This document shows positions 50,075 to 57,830 of a DNA stretch of 64,000 bases, in pieces. The translations under genes were made by a program, and so were the position numbers. The stretch's first letter is position 1. Each line of letters starts with the position of its first letter. Location: IMG/VR virus record IMGVR_UViG_3300008451_000399, positions 22,412 through 86,411 of that record. One strand, written 5' to 3'. The notes under the pieces were generated by a model. It had not been told where the DNA came from. It did no database searches and saw only the letters and a program-made list of their open reading frames with translations. The DNA comes from a virus.

Positions 50075-51337
50075 TTAGTAATCAGTAATTGAATAATACT
50101 CTTCATCAGTAACCTTGTCAAGTCTTTGTTCAACAAAATCTAAAAGTAAATCTCTGTCATTTGAAGACACAGCTTCTTTAATAAATCCTGCAACACCCTG
50201 ATCTATTATCTCAAAAGTCCTCTTTATCTCAGATTCTATAGCAAGAACCTGTCTACCTCTTCCTGTAAAAAGATGAGAGTAGTTAATTGTTTTACCATGT
50301 TTTTGCAGATTGTTTCTATGAGTTTTCAACCTCTCAGTTGGACTATTAGTTATTCCAAAACCTACAAAATCTTCCTTCTCTTCTTTATAAATATCTAAAA
50401 TATAGAGATACCCATCTTTACTTGATTTATACCCTCCCATTGATGAACAAGAAGGACAAGTACAAAGCTTATTATCGAAGTTTATACTAGAATAGCTCTT
50501 GACATAATATCCATGAATATCACAGCTAAATATTATTCTGCGGATATTCTTGTGTTTCGTTACTTGGCTGACAATTCCCTCGAACTTACAATGAGTTATT
50601 CCTTTTTCACTGAAAATCTCCTCAATTTTGAATTTAATTTGCGCATCAGTATATTTAAATTTATCAGAACACCTACATGGTTTATTTGCAGATTTAGTTA
50701 AGGTTGTTTTAAATACTCCATCACATAACCCTGCTTGAACAAATTTATCATAACTACAAATTCCACAATTTAAAAACATCACCTTACCTGATCTGTGACC
50801 CTCTTTACTCAGAGGTCTATTGATCTCTGACCTTAGAATAAACGTACCATCTGGAAACTCTTTTAGAACTCCGCTATAGTCTTCTAAATTTTTTGTTTTT
50901 CTACTAGAGATAAACTCCTTTTCACAATCAATGCACATTCCTTTGTGTCTCTCAGATAGAAACGTGTGGATACTTACTGATTCTGTATACGTTCCGTGTG
51001 TGCTGCATCTAGTAGTCAGTTTAGAATCAATTCCGACACTATTATAATCGAAATCCACTAATTCTAAATGTGGAAACTCTTTTAGTTTTCGTCTAACTCT
51101 TATCTCGTATTGCTTAGGAGAGTAGTTAGCAGATTTAGAGCACCCACATGGCAATATTCCTCTTGTAAAATTACTGTAGAAAATTTCAAACTCACCATTT
51201 CCAAACATTTCAGGGTCATTTTGGCATATTTTGCAGGTAACAATAACATGCCTTTCTCGATCTGATAGTCTCAAAATCTCTAAGTTTCCTTTTATCTCGC
51301 CAACCCTATCTACTAATTTCACTCGCTTACTCTTCAT
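50075..51337 (-). CDS. GIY-YIG homing endonuclease with zinc-ribbon repeats
   Basis: 420 residues. N-terminal two-thirds carry Cys-rich treble-clef repeats (TCKICQNDPEMF, PCGCSKSANY, CIDCEKEF, CRCSDKF, CTCPSCSS). The C-terminus has a GIY-YIG nuclease: DGYLYILDI near 308, FVGFGITNSPTERLKTH, and a Glu in AIESEIKRTFE. Such architecture is typical of free-standing homing endonucleases. Start ATG 51337 lies 11 bases inside the previous gene. It ends 13 bases before the recombinase. Confidence 0.8.
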   Translation of the reverse strand: MKSKRVKLVDRVGEIKGNLEILRLSDRERHVIVTCKICQNDPEMFGNGEFEIFYSNFTRGILPCGCSKSANYSPKQYEIRVRRKLKEFPHLELVDFDYNSVGIDSKLTTRCSTHGTYTESVSIHTFLSERHKGMCIDCEKEFISSRKTKNLEDYSGVLKEFPDGTFILRSEINRPLSKEGHRSGKVMFLNCGICSYDKFVQAGLCDGVFKTTLTKSANKPCRCSDKFKYTDAQIKFKIEEIFSEKGITHCKFEGIVSQVTKHKNIRRIIFSCDIHGYYVKSYSSINFDNKLCTCPSCSSMGGYKSSKDGYLYILDIYKEEKEDFVGFGITNSPTERLKTHRNNLQKHGKTINYSHLFTGRGRQVLAIESEIKRTFEIIDQGVAGFIKEAVSSNDRDLLLDFVEQRLDKVTDEEYYSITDY

Positions 51338-51596
51338 TTATCACTCTCACATCACAAACATAAAAAACACCTTTGTACCAATACCCTGAGACACTTCCAC
51401 CATCTTCACCATATTCAAACTTAACACCATATTGTGCAGCTTCATCAAACTTTTCTTGAGGTGTGGGTTGAATTACCTTAGTGAGGTTCTTATCTTCAAT
51501 AACATCGATTCCAAAATCTTGTAACTTCTTTTTAATTTCCTCTTTACTTAAGTTACTCAGTATGTTTTTAGCTTTTTCTAGTAGATATTCATTCAT
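51327..51596 (-). CDS. Hypothetical protein
   Basis: 89 residues (MNEYLLEKAKNILSNLSKEE). Helical N-terminus, beta-rich C-terminus with Gly/Ser/Tyr (GSVSGYWYKGVFYV). Overlaps the neighbour by four bases. Unknown. Confidence 0.6.
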   Translation of the reverse strand: MNEYLLEKAKNILSNLSKEEIKKKLQDFGIDVIEDKNLTKVIQPTPQEKFDEAAQYGVKFEYGEDGGSVSGYWYKGVFYVCDVRVINEE

Positions 51597-52120
51597 TCTT
51601 CCTGCTCCGTAGTGTTTTCTTGTTCCAAGATGTAACGCTTAACAGCCTCGTTAGCAATAGCTCGATATTGATCTGCAGAGCACAAAGCGTCAGCTTGGCA
51701 ATACACTTCAATCAAATCATCATCTGTCATGTTTGTTGTAGGAAACACACGTTCAGGCTCCTCTGGCTTGAAGCGATAGCGTTTCAAAGGGTTCCATGTT
51801 GGGCTATTAGCAGGACAGTCATACCAATCTTCTTCTCCAGAAACGGTATTGAATACGTCATACTGAACGACACGAGAGGGATTAGCAACCCATTGTACAA
51901 TCATGTCATAATGGATGTGTTTCTTGTTGTTTGAATCTTGTTCAACTTCTACAAGCTCAAAATCATCTGGGTATTTGTCCATAGTGTAATTCCAGTCATC
52001 ATAACTCTTTCCAAAAACAAGCTGGCAATTTCTGGAGTCCTCGTCATACCCTATAGCTGTTTCTTTGACTCGTACTTTGTCACCGACTTTAAATTTACCA
52101 CTTGATTGTAAGTTACCCAT
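51593..52120 (-). CDS. Hypothetical protein with small beta-barrel N-terminus
   Basis: 175 residues from ATG 52120 (GGAGGTGTGAT upstream). SSGKFKVGDKVRVKETAIGY is SH3/KOW-like; the rest is acidic and Trp-rich. Unknown. Confidence 0.6.
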   Translation of the reverse strand: MGNLQSSGKFKVGDKVRVKETAIGYDEDSRNCQLVFGKSYDDWNYTMDKYPDDFELVEVEQDSNNKKHIHYDMIVQWVANPSRVVQYDVFNTVSGEEDWYDCPANSPTWNPLKRYRFKPEEPERVFPTTNMTDDDLIEVYCQADALCSADQYRAIANEAVKRYILEQENTTEQEE

Positions 52121-52121
52121 A

Positions 52122-52571
52122 TCACACCTCCAACACATCATAATGACGATTAACAGAATCTTGAATATACTCCTTCAAATCAGCCTTAAGAGCTTTCATT
52201 GTAGCTTCTGGAAGATGTTCTTTCACATTACGCTCGATAAGCTCTTTATTATCCAGCAAAGCCTTCTCAAGAATCTGATACGCTGAATTGCTTTCACGAC
52301 TCCAAGCGTCAGGCTTCTTGAACAAGTGGAACCAATCCATTTTGTTGATGATTTGTACAATGTTGGCTTCTAAAGTTAAATCTAAACCGAAATGGAATTG
52401 TTCGTCAACTAGCTTATAAACAATGTCATAAGCTGAGTTACTGATAATACGTTTTACAGAGTCTTCATCCTTGAAGTGCATAAAGCAAGCCTGTTGGAAA
52501 GCTTCCTTAGTAATCTCCTTCTTCTCTTCCTCTGTAATGTAGTCGTCAATGTTAATTTCTAGTGTGCTCAT
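52122..52571 (-). CDS. Hypothetical helical protein
   Basis: 149 residues, mostly helical (EEKKEITKEAFQQACFMHFK). Followed by TGAT overlap to the next gene. Unknown. Confidence 0.6.
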   Translation of the reverse strand: MSTLEINIDDYITEEEKKEITKEAFQQACFMHFKDEDSVKRIISNSAYDIVYKLVDEQFHFGLDLTLEANIVQIINKMDWFHLFKKPDAWSRESNSAYQILEKALLDNKELIERNVKEHLPEATMKALKADLKEYIQDSVNRHYDVLEV

Positions 52572-52801
52572 AATTTCTTCTCCTTAGTTAAAATAGCAAG
52601 TCTACTCTCAGCAATCTCTAACGCAAAATCCTTCTCAGCAATTTTCTTTCTGTTAGCCATCACACCAATCCAAATAGCTACATCCTTCTCAGCTTCTGGT
52701 TCAGGATAATCTGAGTTCTTAATAAGTTGCAACCCTTGCCAATATGCATTGTATAGGGCTTTTAGTTCTGTGTCTTGTTGGTCTTCTTCAGTCATTTCCA
52801 C
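52568..52801 (-). CDS. Hypothetical helical protein
   Basis: 77 residues (MEMTEEDQQDTELKALYNAY). Overlaps both neighbours. Unknown. Confidence 0.55.
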   Translation of the reverse strand: MEMTEEDQQDTELKALYNAYWQGLQLIKNSDYPEPEAEKDVAIWIGVMANRKKIAEKDFALEIAESRLAILTKEKKL

Positions 52802-52991
52802 CCTCCCAAGTTCCTAAATTGATTTCTATACTATCAGCCACAAGTTCTCCGTCTTCGAATACAGGATAAGCATAAATAATTATAGAATGATCTTCTGAAT
52901 AACCTCTCGTAACTGTCTCAATAGAAATCTCAGCATTATACTCGCGTAATAGAGCTTTAAATTTATCTAGGAATTCATCTTTTCGTGTCAT
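52788..52991 (-). CDS. Hypothetical protein
   Basis: 67 residues behind AGGAGAAATGAT. Beta-alpha pattern with acidic Gly-rich end (LGTWEGGND). Unknown. Confidence 0.55.
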   Translation of the reverse strand: MTRKDEFLDKFKALLREYNAEISIETVTRGYSEDHSIIIYAYPVFEDGELVADSIEINLGTWEGGND

Positions 52992-53004
52992 ATCATTTCT
53001 CCTT

Positions 53005-53370
53005 TTAATTAATTAACTCAACAAAGTCTCCAGCAGTTAATTTTACTTGATAATACCCATCACTACCAGAATGTTCCCAAGCCAGCTCAAACAACTTCTT
53101 ACGCTTAGGGTGATTTGTGATGCCAAGTTCTTCAAATAAATCTTGTTTGAATTCATTGTGAAGCTTGGACTTCTCTGCATAATGTTCTTTTTGTTGTTCT
53201 TTGAAACTGTCCTCATCTAAGACAGTTTCTTTTACAGTATAACTTGTAGGGGTGATTCTATCCTTTGAACTTCCGACACAAACTCCAGCTTTGTAATAAT
53301 ATGTTGTTTGGTGATTCTTTCTGTCTGGATAAGTTGTTGTCATTGTGGTGTAATAACTGATGTCTTTCAT
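53005..53370 (-). CDS. Hypothetical protein
   Basis: 121 residues behind AAGGAG. Begins MKDISYYTTMTTTYPDRKNH. Charged helical middle. Unknown. Confidence 0.6.
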   Translation of the reverse strand: MKDISYYTTMTTTYPDRKNHQTTYYYKAGVCVGSSKDRITPTSYTVKETVLDEDSFKEQQKEHYAEKSKLHNEFKQDLFEELGITNHPKRKKLFELAWEHSGSDGYYQVKLTAGDFVELIN

Positions 53371-53379
53371 GATTTCTCC

Positions 53380-53547
53380 TTAATGTGTTGATGAAATAAT
53401 CTCTGAAACAGAGTATACAGGAATTCCAATAAAATACCAAGTAGTTTTTAATATTTTTTGTTTTGGCGCAAAAGAAGATTTTGTCTTTTCACCAGTCAAA
53501 TAATCTGATCGTTGGTTAAACAATACTTGTTTCTTGTGAATTAGCAT
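53380..53547 (-). CDS. Small hypothetical protein
   Basis: 55 residues behind GGAGAAC. MLIHKKQVLFNQRSDYLTGE, basic. Fits between two good genes. Unknown. Confidence 0.55.
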   Translation of the reverse strand: MLIHKKQVLFNQRSDYLTGEKTKSSFAPKQKILKTTWYFIGIPVYSVSEIISSTH

Positions 53548-53563
53548 TTTAGTTCTCCTCTAA

Positions 53564-53833
53564 TTAAACTTTAGCTCGTTTCATCTTCTCAATAATGGCT
53601 TGATTAATTGTGTTTACATACAATTCAGCCATCCTCTTAGCTACTTCAATATCTGAATGAAGACAGCTACTCATATGCACTTTCAAATCACCTTTAGGAT
53701 TATCATTAGAGATTACAATCACTTTATCATAATAATCTCCAACAGGGTTAATCTTTCCCTCAACTCGGAAATACTCTGGGTTCTGTGAGCATTCAATAAC
53801 ATCAATACGTGTCAGTATTTCTGGTGTGTACAT
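53564..53833 (-). CDS. Hypothetical protein
   Basis: 89 residues (MYTPEILTRIDVIECSQNPE). Mixed alpha/beta. Immediately downstream of the first gene of the operon. Unknown. Confidence 0.6.
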   Translation of the reverse strand: MYTPEILTRIDVIECSQNPEYFRVEGKINPVGDYYDKVIVISNDNPKGDLKVHMSSCLHSDIEVAKRMAELYVNTINQAIIEKMKRAKV

Positions 53834-54043
53834 TTAGTTCTCCTCGTTTAAGATTATCTGGATTAATAATGTCTTAATGTCTTTTATTGTCTCTGCTTTA
53901 TGAATACAAGCAATTTTCAAATCTTTGTTTTCAGCTTTAATCTGTGTATTTGCAATAACCAATGCTTCTTGTAAGCTACAATCTTGCTCAAGTCGTATTT
54001 TATTAACCAAGGCTCCATCTACCTTCATAGGTTTGTACTCCAT
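53834..54043 (-). CDS. Hypothetical protein, first gene of the minus-strand operon
   Basis: 69 residues behind GGGGAATTAAT. MEYKPMKVDGALVNKIRLEQ, helical. Follows promoter at 54075-54103. Unknown. Confidence 0.6.
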   Translation of the reverse strand: MEYKPMKVDGALVNKIRLEQDCSLQEALVIANTQIKAENKDLKIACIHKAETIKDIKTLLIQIILNEEN

Positions 54044-54074
54044 ATTAATTCCCCTGTTTGTTTAACATGTAGCC

Positions 54075-54103
54075 ATTATTACGCATTTAGAATTTGTTGT
54101 CAA
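54075..54103 (-). promoter_or_regulatory. Promoter TTGACA with AATAAT
   Basis: Minus-strand TTGACA (54098-54103) and AATAAT (54075-54080) at spacing 17, or TAATAA at 16. It sits 32 bases before gene 54043 and starts the minus-strand operon. Confidence 0.75.
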
Positions 54104-54169
54104 GGCTTTTGTTGAAGTATTTTGTGTAGGAATTTGAGTTATATGAAATAAGCATATCTCTATTATGTA

Positions 54170-54188
54170 TTATCAATTGTAGTGATAA
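54170..54188. repeat. Inverted repeat TTATCA/TGATAA
   Basis: Perfect 6-base inverted repeat with 7-base spacer, just upstream of the plus-strand promoter at 54203-54231. Might be an operator for divergent transcription; function unknown. Confidence 0.35.
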
Positions 54189-54202
54189 CTGTGAATAATA
54201 AC

Positions 54203-54231
54203 TTGCAATTCTACAATGTGTTTGCTATAAT
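54203..54231 (+). promoter_or_regulatory. Promoter TTGCAA-17-TATAAT (plus)
   Basis: TTGCAA (54203-54208), 17 bases, TATAAT (54226-54231). It points into a region without genes, so it probably makes an untranslated RNA ending at the terminator near 54530. Confidence 0.75.
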
Positions 54232-54237
54232 TCTAAA

Positions 54238-54538
54238 TGCGGGGCTTGTGAGTAGTAGAGTGGAATAGTTAGGGACGGGGATGATTGCATTAACATGCTT
54301 GATTCATTCTTTTTATCCTACCCATTTGCTACATATCTTCATTCTACATGATTGTAGTTTGGGGTAGGGGGCTTATGAGTAGCGAGTAAAAAGTTATAAC
54401 AAGGATGATATGTGTTCTACTGTAAATGATACTGAGATAGATACTGTAAAGTACACTTAGTTCGTTCCACTGAAGTAATGCATGGATAAATAAGATACAG
54501 AGAGCTAGTTCCTTAATTGGGATTAGCTCTTTTCGTTT
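54238..54538 (+). ncRNA. Candidate untranslated RNA, about 300 bases
   Basis: The stretch from promoter 54203-54231 to terminator 54501-54538 has no gene of useful size; only a weak 28-codon frame (MIALTCLIHSFYPTHLLHIF) appears. Two related blocks, GGGGCTTGTGAGTAG near 54241 and GGGGCTTATGAGTAG near 54368, lie about 128 bases apart. A promoter, a terminator and a repeated block suggest a small RNA, or a regulatory leader. No known RNA family identified. Confidence 0.45.
54501..54538 (+). terminator. Rho-independent terminator (plus)
   Basis: AGAGCTA (54501-54507) pairs with TAGCTCT (54524-54530), with a small inner pairing and TTTTCGTTT following. It would end a plus-strand transcript upstream of gene 54631. 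Confidence 0.75.
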
Positions 54539-54556
54539 ATGGAGAGAAGAAATGTG

Positions 54557-54585
54557 TTGACATACAAAATTAGATGAGATATTAT
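54557..54585 (+). promoter_or_regulatory. Promoter TTGACA-17-TATTAT (plus)
   Basis: TTGACA (54557-54562), 17 bases, TATTAT (54580-54585), 45 bases before gene 54631. First strong promoter of the early plus-strand operon. Confidence 0.8.
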
Positions 54586-54630
54586 TCATCTTGTCGTAGG
54601 GAATGTGATTAACAAATTAAGGAGAATTAA

Positions 54631-55177
54631 ATGAAACAATTTAAAGCTGGTGATCGTGTGGTGAGAGTTGGTAGTACGGAATTTTGTGCTGACAACGATT
54701 TTATGAGAGTTGGAAATGAGTATGTGGTACGCAAGCACAACCAAGGTTGCCTGTACTTGGAGGGTAGTAATTTTGAATACAAGGATGAAGCTTTTAAACT
54801 TGCAGAAGAAAAACCAACATTCAAAGCCATGAAATTCAAAGTGACCTCTCCAGAACAATCTAAAGAGATTCAGGAAGCTTTGTTTTCTATGGGGTATGTG
54901 TGGGGGGTCAGGAGCAAAAGAAATTAAGTTTGAGAATGATACAGGTCTTTTTGTTGCTCAGGAAGATGGGAAGTTCTCAATGTACGATGATAAGTTCACT
55001 TACCCTAGTACATTAGGCGGAATAGACGCTCAAGAATACACAATCAAAACTACAAAATCCTGCGAGTTTATTCCTGTGGAAAATGAAGCTCCAGAAGAAC
55101 TAGTAGAGTTAATGGGACAGAAATATTCCAAGAAAGAATTGGAGGATGCTTTGCGTAGCTTGAAGCCTGTGAATTAG
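54631..55177 (+). pseudogene. Split gene with frameshift at G-tract
   Basis: ATG 54631 opens a 98-residue frame that passes a run of six G (54902-54907) and stops at 54925-54927. The continuing frame, shifted +1, reads SGAKEIKFENDTGLFVAQED to 55177. Joined by removing one G the protein is about 181 residues and the two parts fit smoothly (VTSPEQSKEIQEALFSMGYV then WG-SGAKEI). N-terminal half looks SH3-like (FKAGDRVVRVGS). It may be a real frameshift mutation, a slipped homopolymer, or a sequencing error. Function unknown. Confidence 0.6.
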
Positions 55178-55252
55178 GAAAACCAATTATTTAGGAAATC
55201 GTCTGAAACCTTTATTTTACTTTTGGCTTGGAAAATAGGAATTCCATTTGCC

Positions 55253-55280
55253 TTGGAAAACGTAATTTGAGAATTATAAT
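55253..55280 (+). promoter_or_regulatory. Weak promoter TTGGAA-16-TATAAT (plus)
   Basis: TTGGAA (55253-55258) and TATAAT (55275-55280), spacing 16, in the gap between 55177 and 55406. No protein-like frame is seen in the gap apart from these bases. Confidence 0.5.
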
Positions 55281-55405
55281 GGGAGTCAGAGCTGATATTA
55301 TATTGGTTATTTACAAATTATAATTGGTACAATGTAGATGGGTGCATATGTGCAACAATTTATGAATTATGATGTAAATATGCATCCACAAACTAAGGAG
55401 AAAGT

Positions 55406-55657
55406 ATGGAGAAATTGTATTATAATGGGAAGGAAGTGGTTGCTATTACCTCTCCTAATGATATGTCAAGTTGTCAAGGTTGTGTGTTTGATGATAAGAT
55501 TGTATGTGAGCTTTTATATATGGTGCAGAGTGGAAGCTATGAGAAGAAGTGGAGTTGTGTTAAGAAGGACAAGTACATTATTTATGTTAATAAGGAGAAA
55601 TGGATATATGAAGAAAATTTACCAAACAAGCCATACTGTTGGCGGTGTGAGAACTAA
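55406..55657 (+). CDS. Small Cys-rich hypothetical protein
   Basis: 83 residues behind AAGGAGAAAGT. SPNDMSSCQGCVFDDKIVC and YCWRCEN give Cys pairs, likely a zinc fold. It overlaps the homing nuclease gene by 50 bases. Unknown. Confidence 0.6.
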   Translation: MEKLYYNGKEVVAITSPNDMSSCQGCVFDDKIVCELLYMVQSGSYEKKWSCVKKDKYIIYVNKEKWIYEENLPNKPYCWRCEN

Positions 55658-56150
55658 AACTCGTGAGAGTATTTTGTGGTATGGTATTAAGAATCGTTGT
55701 TATGGTGGTAGACATAAGAGTTATGCTGGATGCTCAATGTCAGAAAATTTCCTAGATTTTCAGTATTTTGCTGAATGGTGCAACAATCAGATTGGATGGA
55801 ATGACGATGGTTGGCATTTAGATAAAGACTTCTTAATAGAAGGTAATAAAATCTATGGCGAGGATACTTGCTTATTTGTACCAAGAGTTGTAAACAACAT
55901 CTTCTTAGACACTCCTGGGAATAGTAGTGGACTCACAGGTGCTGTATGGATTTCTCATAGTAATAAGTACCAAGCTAGATGCAATGAGTTTGGTAAGCAA
56001 TACACCTATGGATTGTACTCTACAGCAGAAGAAGCTCATAATGTGTGGGTTGAGAAGAAGAATGAGTATGTTCAGAAAGTGGCTGAAATGTATAAGGGCA
56101 GAGTCAGGGATGAAGTGTACCAGAGGCTTGTGAATTTCAGGGCAAAATAA
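55608..56150 (+). CDS. Homing endonuclease-like protein (HNH/AP2 type)
   Basis: 180 residues from ATG 55608 (AAGGAG upstream; the longer upstream frame lacks a site and overlaps a better-supported gene). WYGIKNRCYGGRHKSYAGCS, then WHLDKDFLIEGNKIYGEDTC form the nuclease-like part, and SGLTGAVWISHSNKYQARCN a DNA-binding AP2-like part. Same family as 61766-62350. Starts inside the previous gene in another frame. Confidence 0.75.
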   Translation: MKKIYQTSHTVGGVRTKTRESILWYGIKNRCYGGRHKSYAGCSMSENFLDFQYFAEWCNNQIGWNDDGWHLDKDFLIEGNKIYGEDTCLFVPRVVNNIFLDTPGNSSGLTGAVWISHSNKYQARCNEFGKQYTYGLYSTAEEAHNVWVEKKNEYVQKVAEMYKGRVRDEVYQRLVNFRAK

Positions 56151-56668
56151 TTTAAATTTTAAAAATATTTATAAAAAATTTTAAACGCAATCTGAGCAGT
56201 TATATAATCATTTCCCCTCCCCATCAATTCCCAATTCTGCAAATGACGTTTCTTGCCAGAAAATCAACATATTTCTTTTGAACAATGTTTTATTTGCAAG
56301 TAGTTGCTGAAATGTCATGAAACGCATTTAAACACGTTTTGAGCCGTTTTATTAGCTGGACATAGGAAAGCATCGACCAACTGATTTAAATTGATTGTAG
56401 CGAGTTTTGACAAGCTAGAAATGCTCTTGATAAGCTTAAATTGATGCAATGGAAGCTAGAACGAGAAAAGCGCAAAGCGTACAAGAGTACACCCTGCGCC
56501 TATATGTGCAGAATTGAGAAGCCCTTAATAGTCAAACTTAAGAGCTACATTCCTTTGGCTCAGTCTATAAATAGAGGATGACTAGGAATGGACGTTATCA
56601 ATAAAACGGATAACTAAGAAGAAATGAGATTATGGCAGCTTACAAAATTAATTGCAAGCTGATTTTAA
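56151..56668. other. Non-coding AT-rich region
   Basis: No gene found. The first 40 bases are almost pure A/T (AATTTAAATTTTAAAAATAT and continuing), followed by a C-rich run TTTCCCCTCCCC. Later there is no clear hairpin with T run. A replication origin or transcription control segment are possible. Confidence 0.4.
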
Positions 56669-56851
56669 TTAGTCGCAAATAATCCCATTGAAAAATAGTC
56701 TGGGAGATACTTCTTCTAATTGAATTATAAAATTTTGCGCATAAATAGAATTTATTGCTTTCAATGCATCAAATTCATTTTTAGCCCTTACGTGTTGATG
56801 TGATTCAATATTGCTAGTTTTATGAATTAGTTTGTAGATGTATGTTTTCAT
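56669..56851 (-). CDS. Lone minus-strand small protein
   Basis: 60 residues from ATG 56851 (MKTYIYKLIHKTSNIESHQH), running against the plus-strand genes on both sides. RAKNEFDALKAINSIYAQNF is a typical helical phage segment. It has its own promoter at 56890-56919 and a palindrome at the start. May be a regulator; no family recognised. Confidence 0.55.
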   Translation of the reverse strand: MKTYIYKLIHKTSNIESHQHVRAKNEFDALKAINSIYAQNFIIQLEEVSPRLFFNGIICD

Positions 56852-56867
56852 TGTTTGCTTTCGGTTA

Positions 56868-56884
56868 TACAGTAAATCACTGTA
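56868..56884. repeat. Palindrome TACAGT/ACTGTA
   Basis: TACAGT (56868-56873) and ACTGTA (56879-56884) with 5-base spacer. It overlaps the transcription start and leader of 56669-56851, so it may be an operator. Confidence 0.5.
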
Positions 56885-56889
56885 GCGAT

Positions 56890-56919
56890 AATATAGCACG
56901 ATTTTATAAAATGAGACAA
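56890..56919 (-). promoter_or_regulatory. Promoter TTGTCT-18-TATATT for 56851
   Basis: Minus-strand TTGTCT (56914-56919), 18 bases, TATATT (56890-56895), about 38 bases from ATG 56851. Confidence 0.55.
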
Positions 56920-56954
56920 GCATAAATTATTTTCGATTATTTTTAAAAATCGCT

Positions 56955-56982
56955 TTGCATAATTCAGAAATTCTGTAATAAT
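56955..56982 (+). promoter_or_regulatory. Promoter TTGCAT with AATAAT (plus)
   Basis: TTGCAT (56955-56960) and AATAAT (56977-56982), spacing 16. The stretch TTTGCATAATTCAGAAA is shared with the promoter at 58534-58562. Confidence 0.55.
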
Positions 56983-57015
56983 GGAATCACTTGAGCAAAT
57001 TAACTGAGGGTAAAG

Positions 57016-57078
57016 ATGAAAAATCTTGTAAATCCGCACAAAGTTGGTTTTGATTCAAACTGTAAACAGATCAGGTGA
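57016..57078 (+). CDS. Twenty-residue leader peptide candidate
   Basis: ATG 57016, behind GAGGGTAAAG, reads MKNLVNPHKVGFDSNCKQIR then TGA. Preceded by a promoter and followed by a structured stretch, it could be a leader peptide. Too short to assign a function. Confidence 0.35.
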   Translation: MKNLVNPHKVGFDSNCKQIR

Positions 57079-57300
57079 AAAAATGTGCGCTTATTAGTCT
57101 GCTAAACTAATACAGGGGAAGCGAGAACCCACAAAGTAAGCTTAGTCCCAAGGGACTAGGACAAGTAATTAGATTGTATAGTGCAGCATGTGGGGAACTG
57201 TAAAATCACGTTAAAATCCCGCTATACAATTTTACGAAAGCTTGCTATAATGTTGGAAGTTCTTAGTAGTACATTATTTAAATCAATCGAAAGAAACATC
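57079..57300 (+). other. Structured non-coding leader before 57301
   Basis: Contains TAGTCCC-AA-GGGACTA (57143-57158) and the inverted repeat ATTGTATAG (57173-57181) / CTATACAAT (57222-57230). An extended -10 TGCTATAAT (57243-57251) lies just before the next gene. Likely a regulatory leader, possibly an RNA element; no known riboswitch is recognised. Confidence 0.45.
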
Positions 57301-57651
57301 ATGAAAACAACTGTACACAAACAACATTTTATTGATGCATTTATGACATCAAGCAACTATTGTAATAATTTTAGTTATGAAGGCTTAGGTATTCTCTTTG
57401 ATTACTTGGAGCAATTGGAAGACGATTGCGGTGAGGAACTAGAATTCGATTTAGTTGCGATAGCTTGTGAATACGCTGAGTATTCTGCTGCCAATGTCAT
57501 TAACGACTACAAAATAGACATTGACGATGACGCAGAAGACGATGAAATAGTGGATACTGTACGCGAGTATTTGCAAGATAATACATCGCTTTGCGGTGAA
57601 TACACTGAAGACGACGGAACAGTTATGTTTGTGTTTTGTACTTCATTCTAA
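57301..57651 (+). CDS. Hypothetical acidic protein
   Basis: 116 residues from ATG 57301, after GAAAGAAACATC, a leader pattern shared with several early genes. MKTTVHKQHFIDAFMTSSNY then very acidic centre (DIDDDAEDDEIVDTV), which would suit DNA mimicry; this is inference only. Unknown. Confidence 0.65.
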   Translation: MKTTVHKQHFIDAFMTSSNYCNNFSYEGLGILFDYLEQLEDDCGEELEFDLVAIACEYAEYSAANVINDYKIDIDDDAEDDEIVDTVREYLQDNTSLCGEYTEDDGTVMFVFCTSF

Positions 57652-57659
57652 GGGATAAT

Positions 57660-57812
57660 ATGCAATTACAATTTGAAATTATATTCAACCCCCTAGCTTG
57701 TCAAAAGTGGCAAGCAATTGATTCTAGTGGTAAAGTGTGGAAAAGTCACATATACAAAAAAGGCTTGATTGACTGGGTTCGAGCGCAACATGCAGGTATT
57801 AAAACTAATTAA
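57660..57812 (+). CDS. Small hypothetical protein
   Basis: 50 residues (MQLQFEIIFNPLACQKWQAI). Eight bases after the previous stop. Short basic/aromatic. Unknown. Confidence 0.55.
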   Translation: MQLQFEIIFNPLACQKWQAIDSSGKVWKSHIYKKGLIDWVRAQHAGIKTN

Positions 57813-57830
57813 TTTTTAAGAGGGAATAAA

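Noticed and set aside
54896-55177. Separate 93-residue gene starting at 54896
   Set aside because: Its ATG has no ribosome site and overlaps the previous frame. It reads better as the second half of a frameshifted gene.
55338-55607. Upstream extension of the homing nuclease at 55608
   Set aside because: The extension overlaps a well-supported small gene in another frame, has no ribosome site and is not similar to the related gene at 61766.
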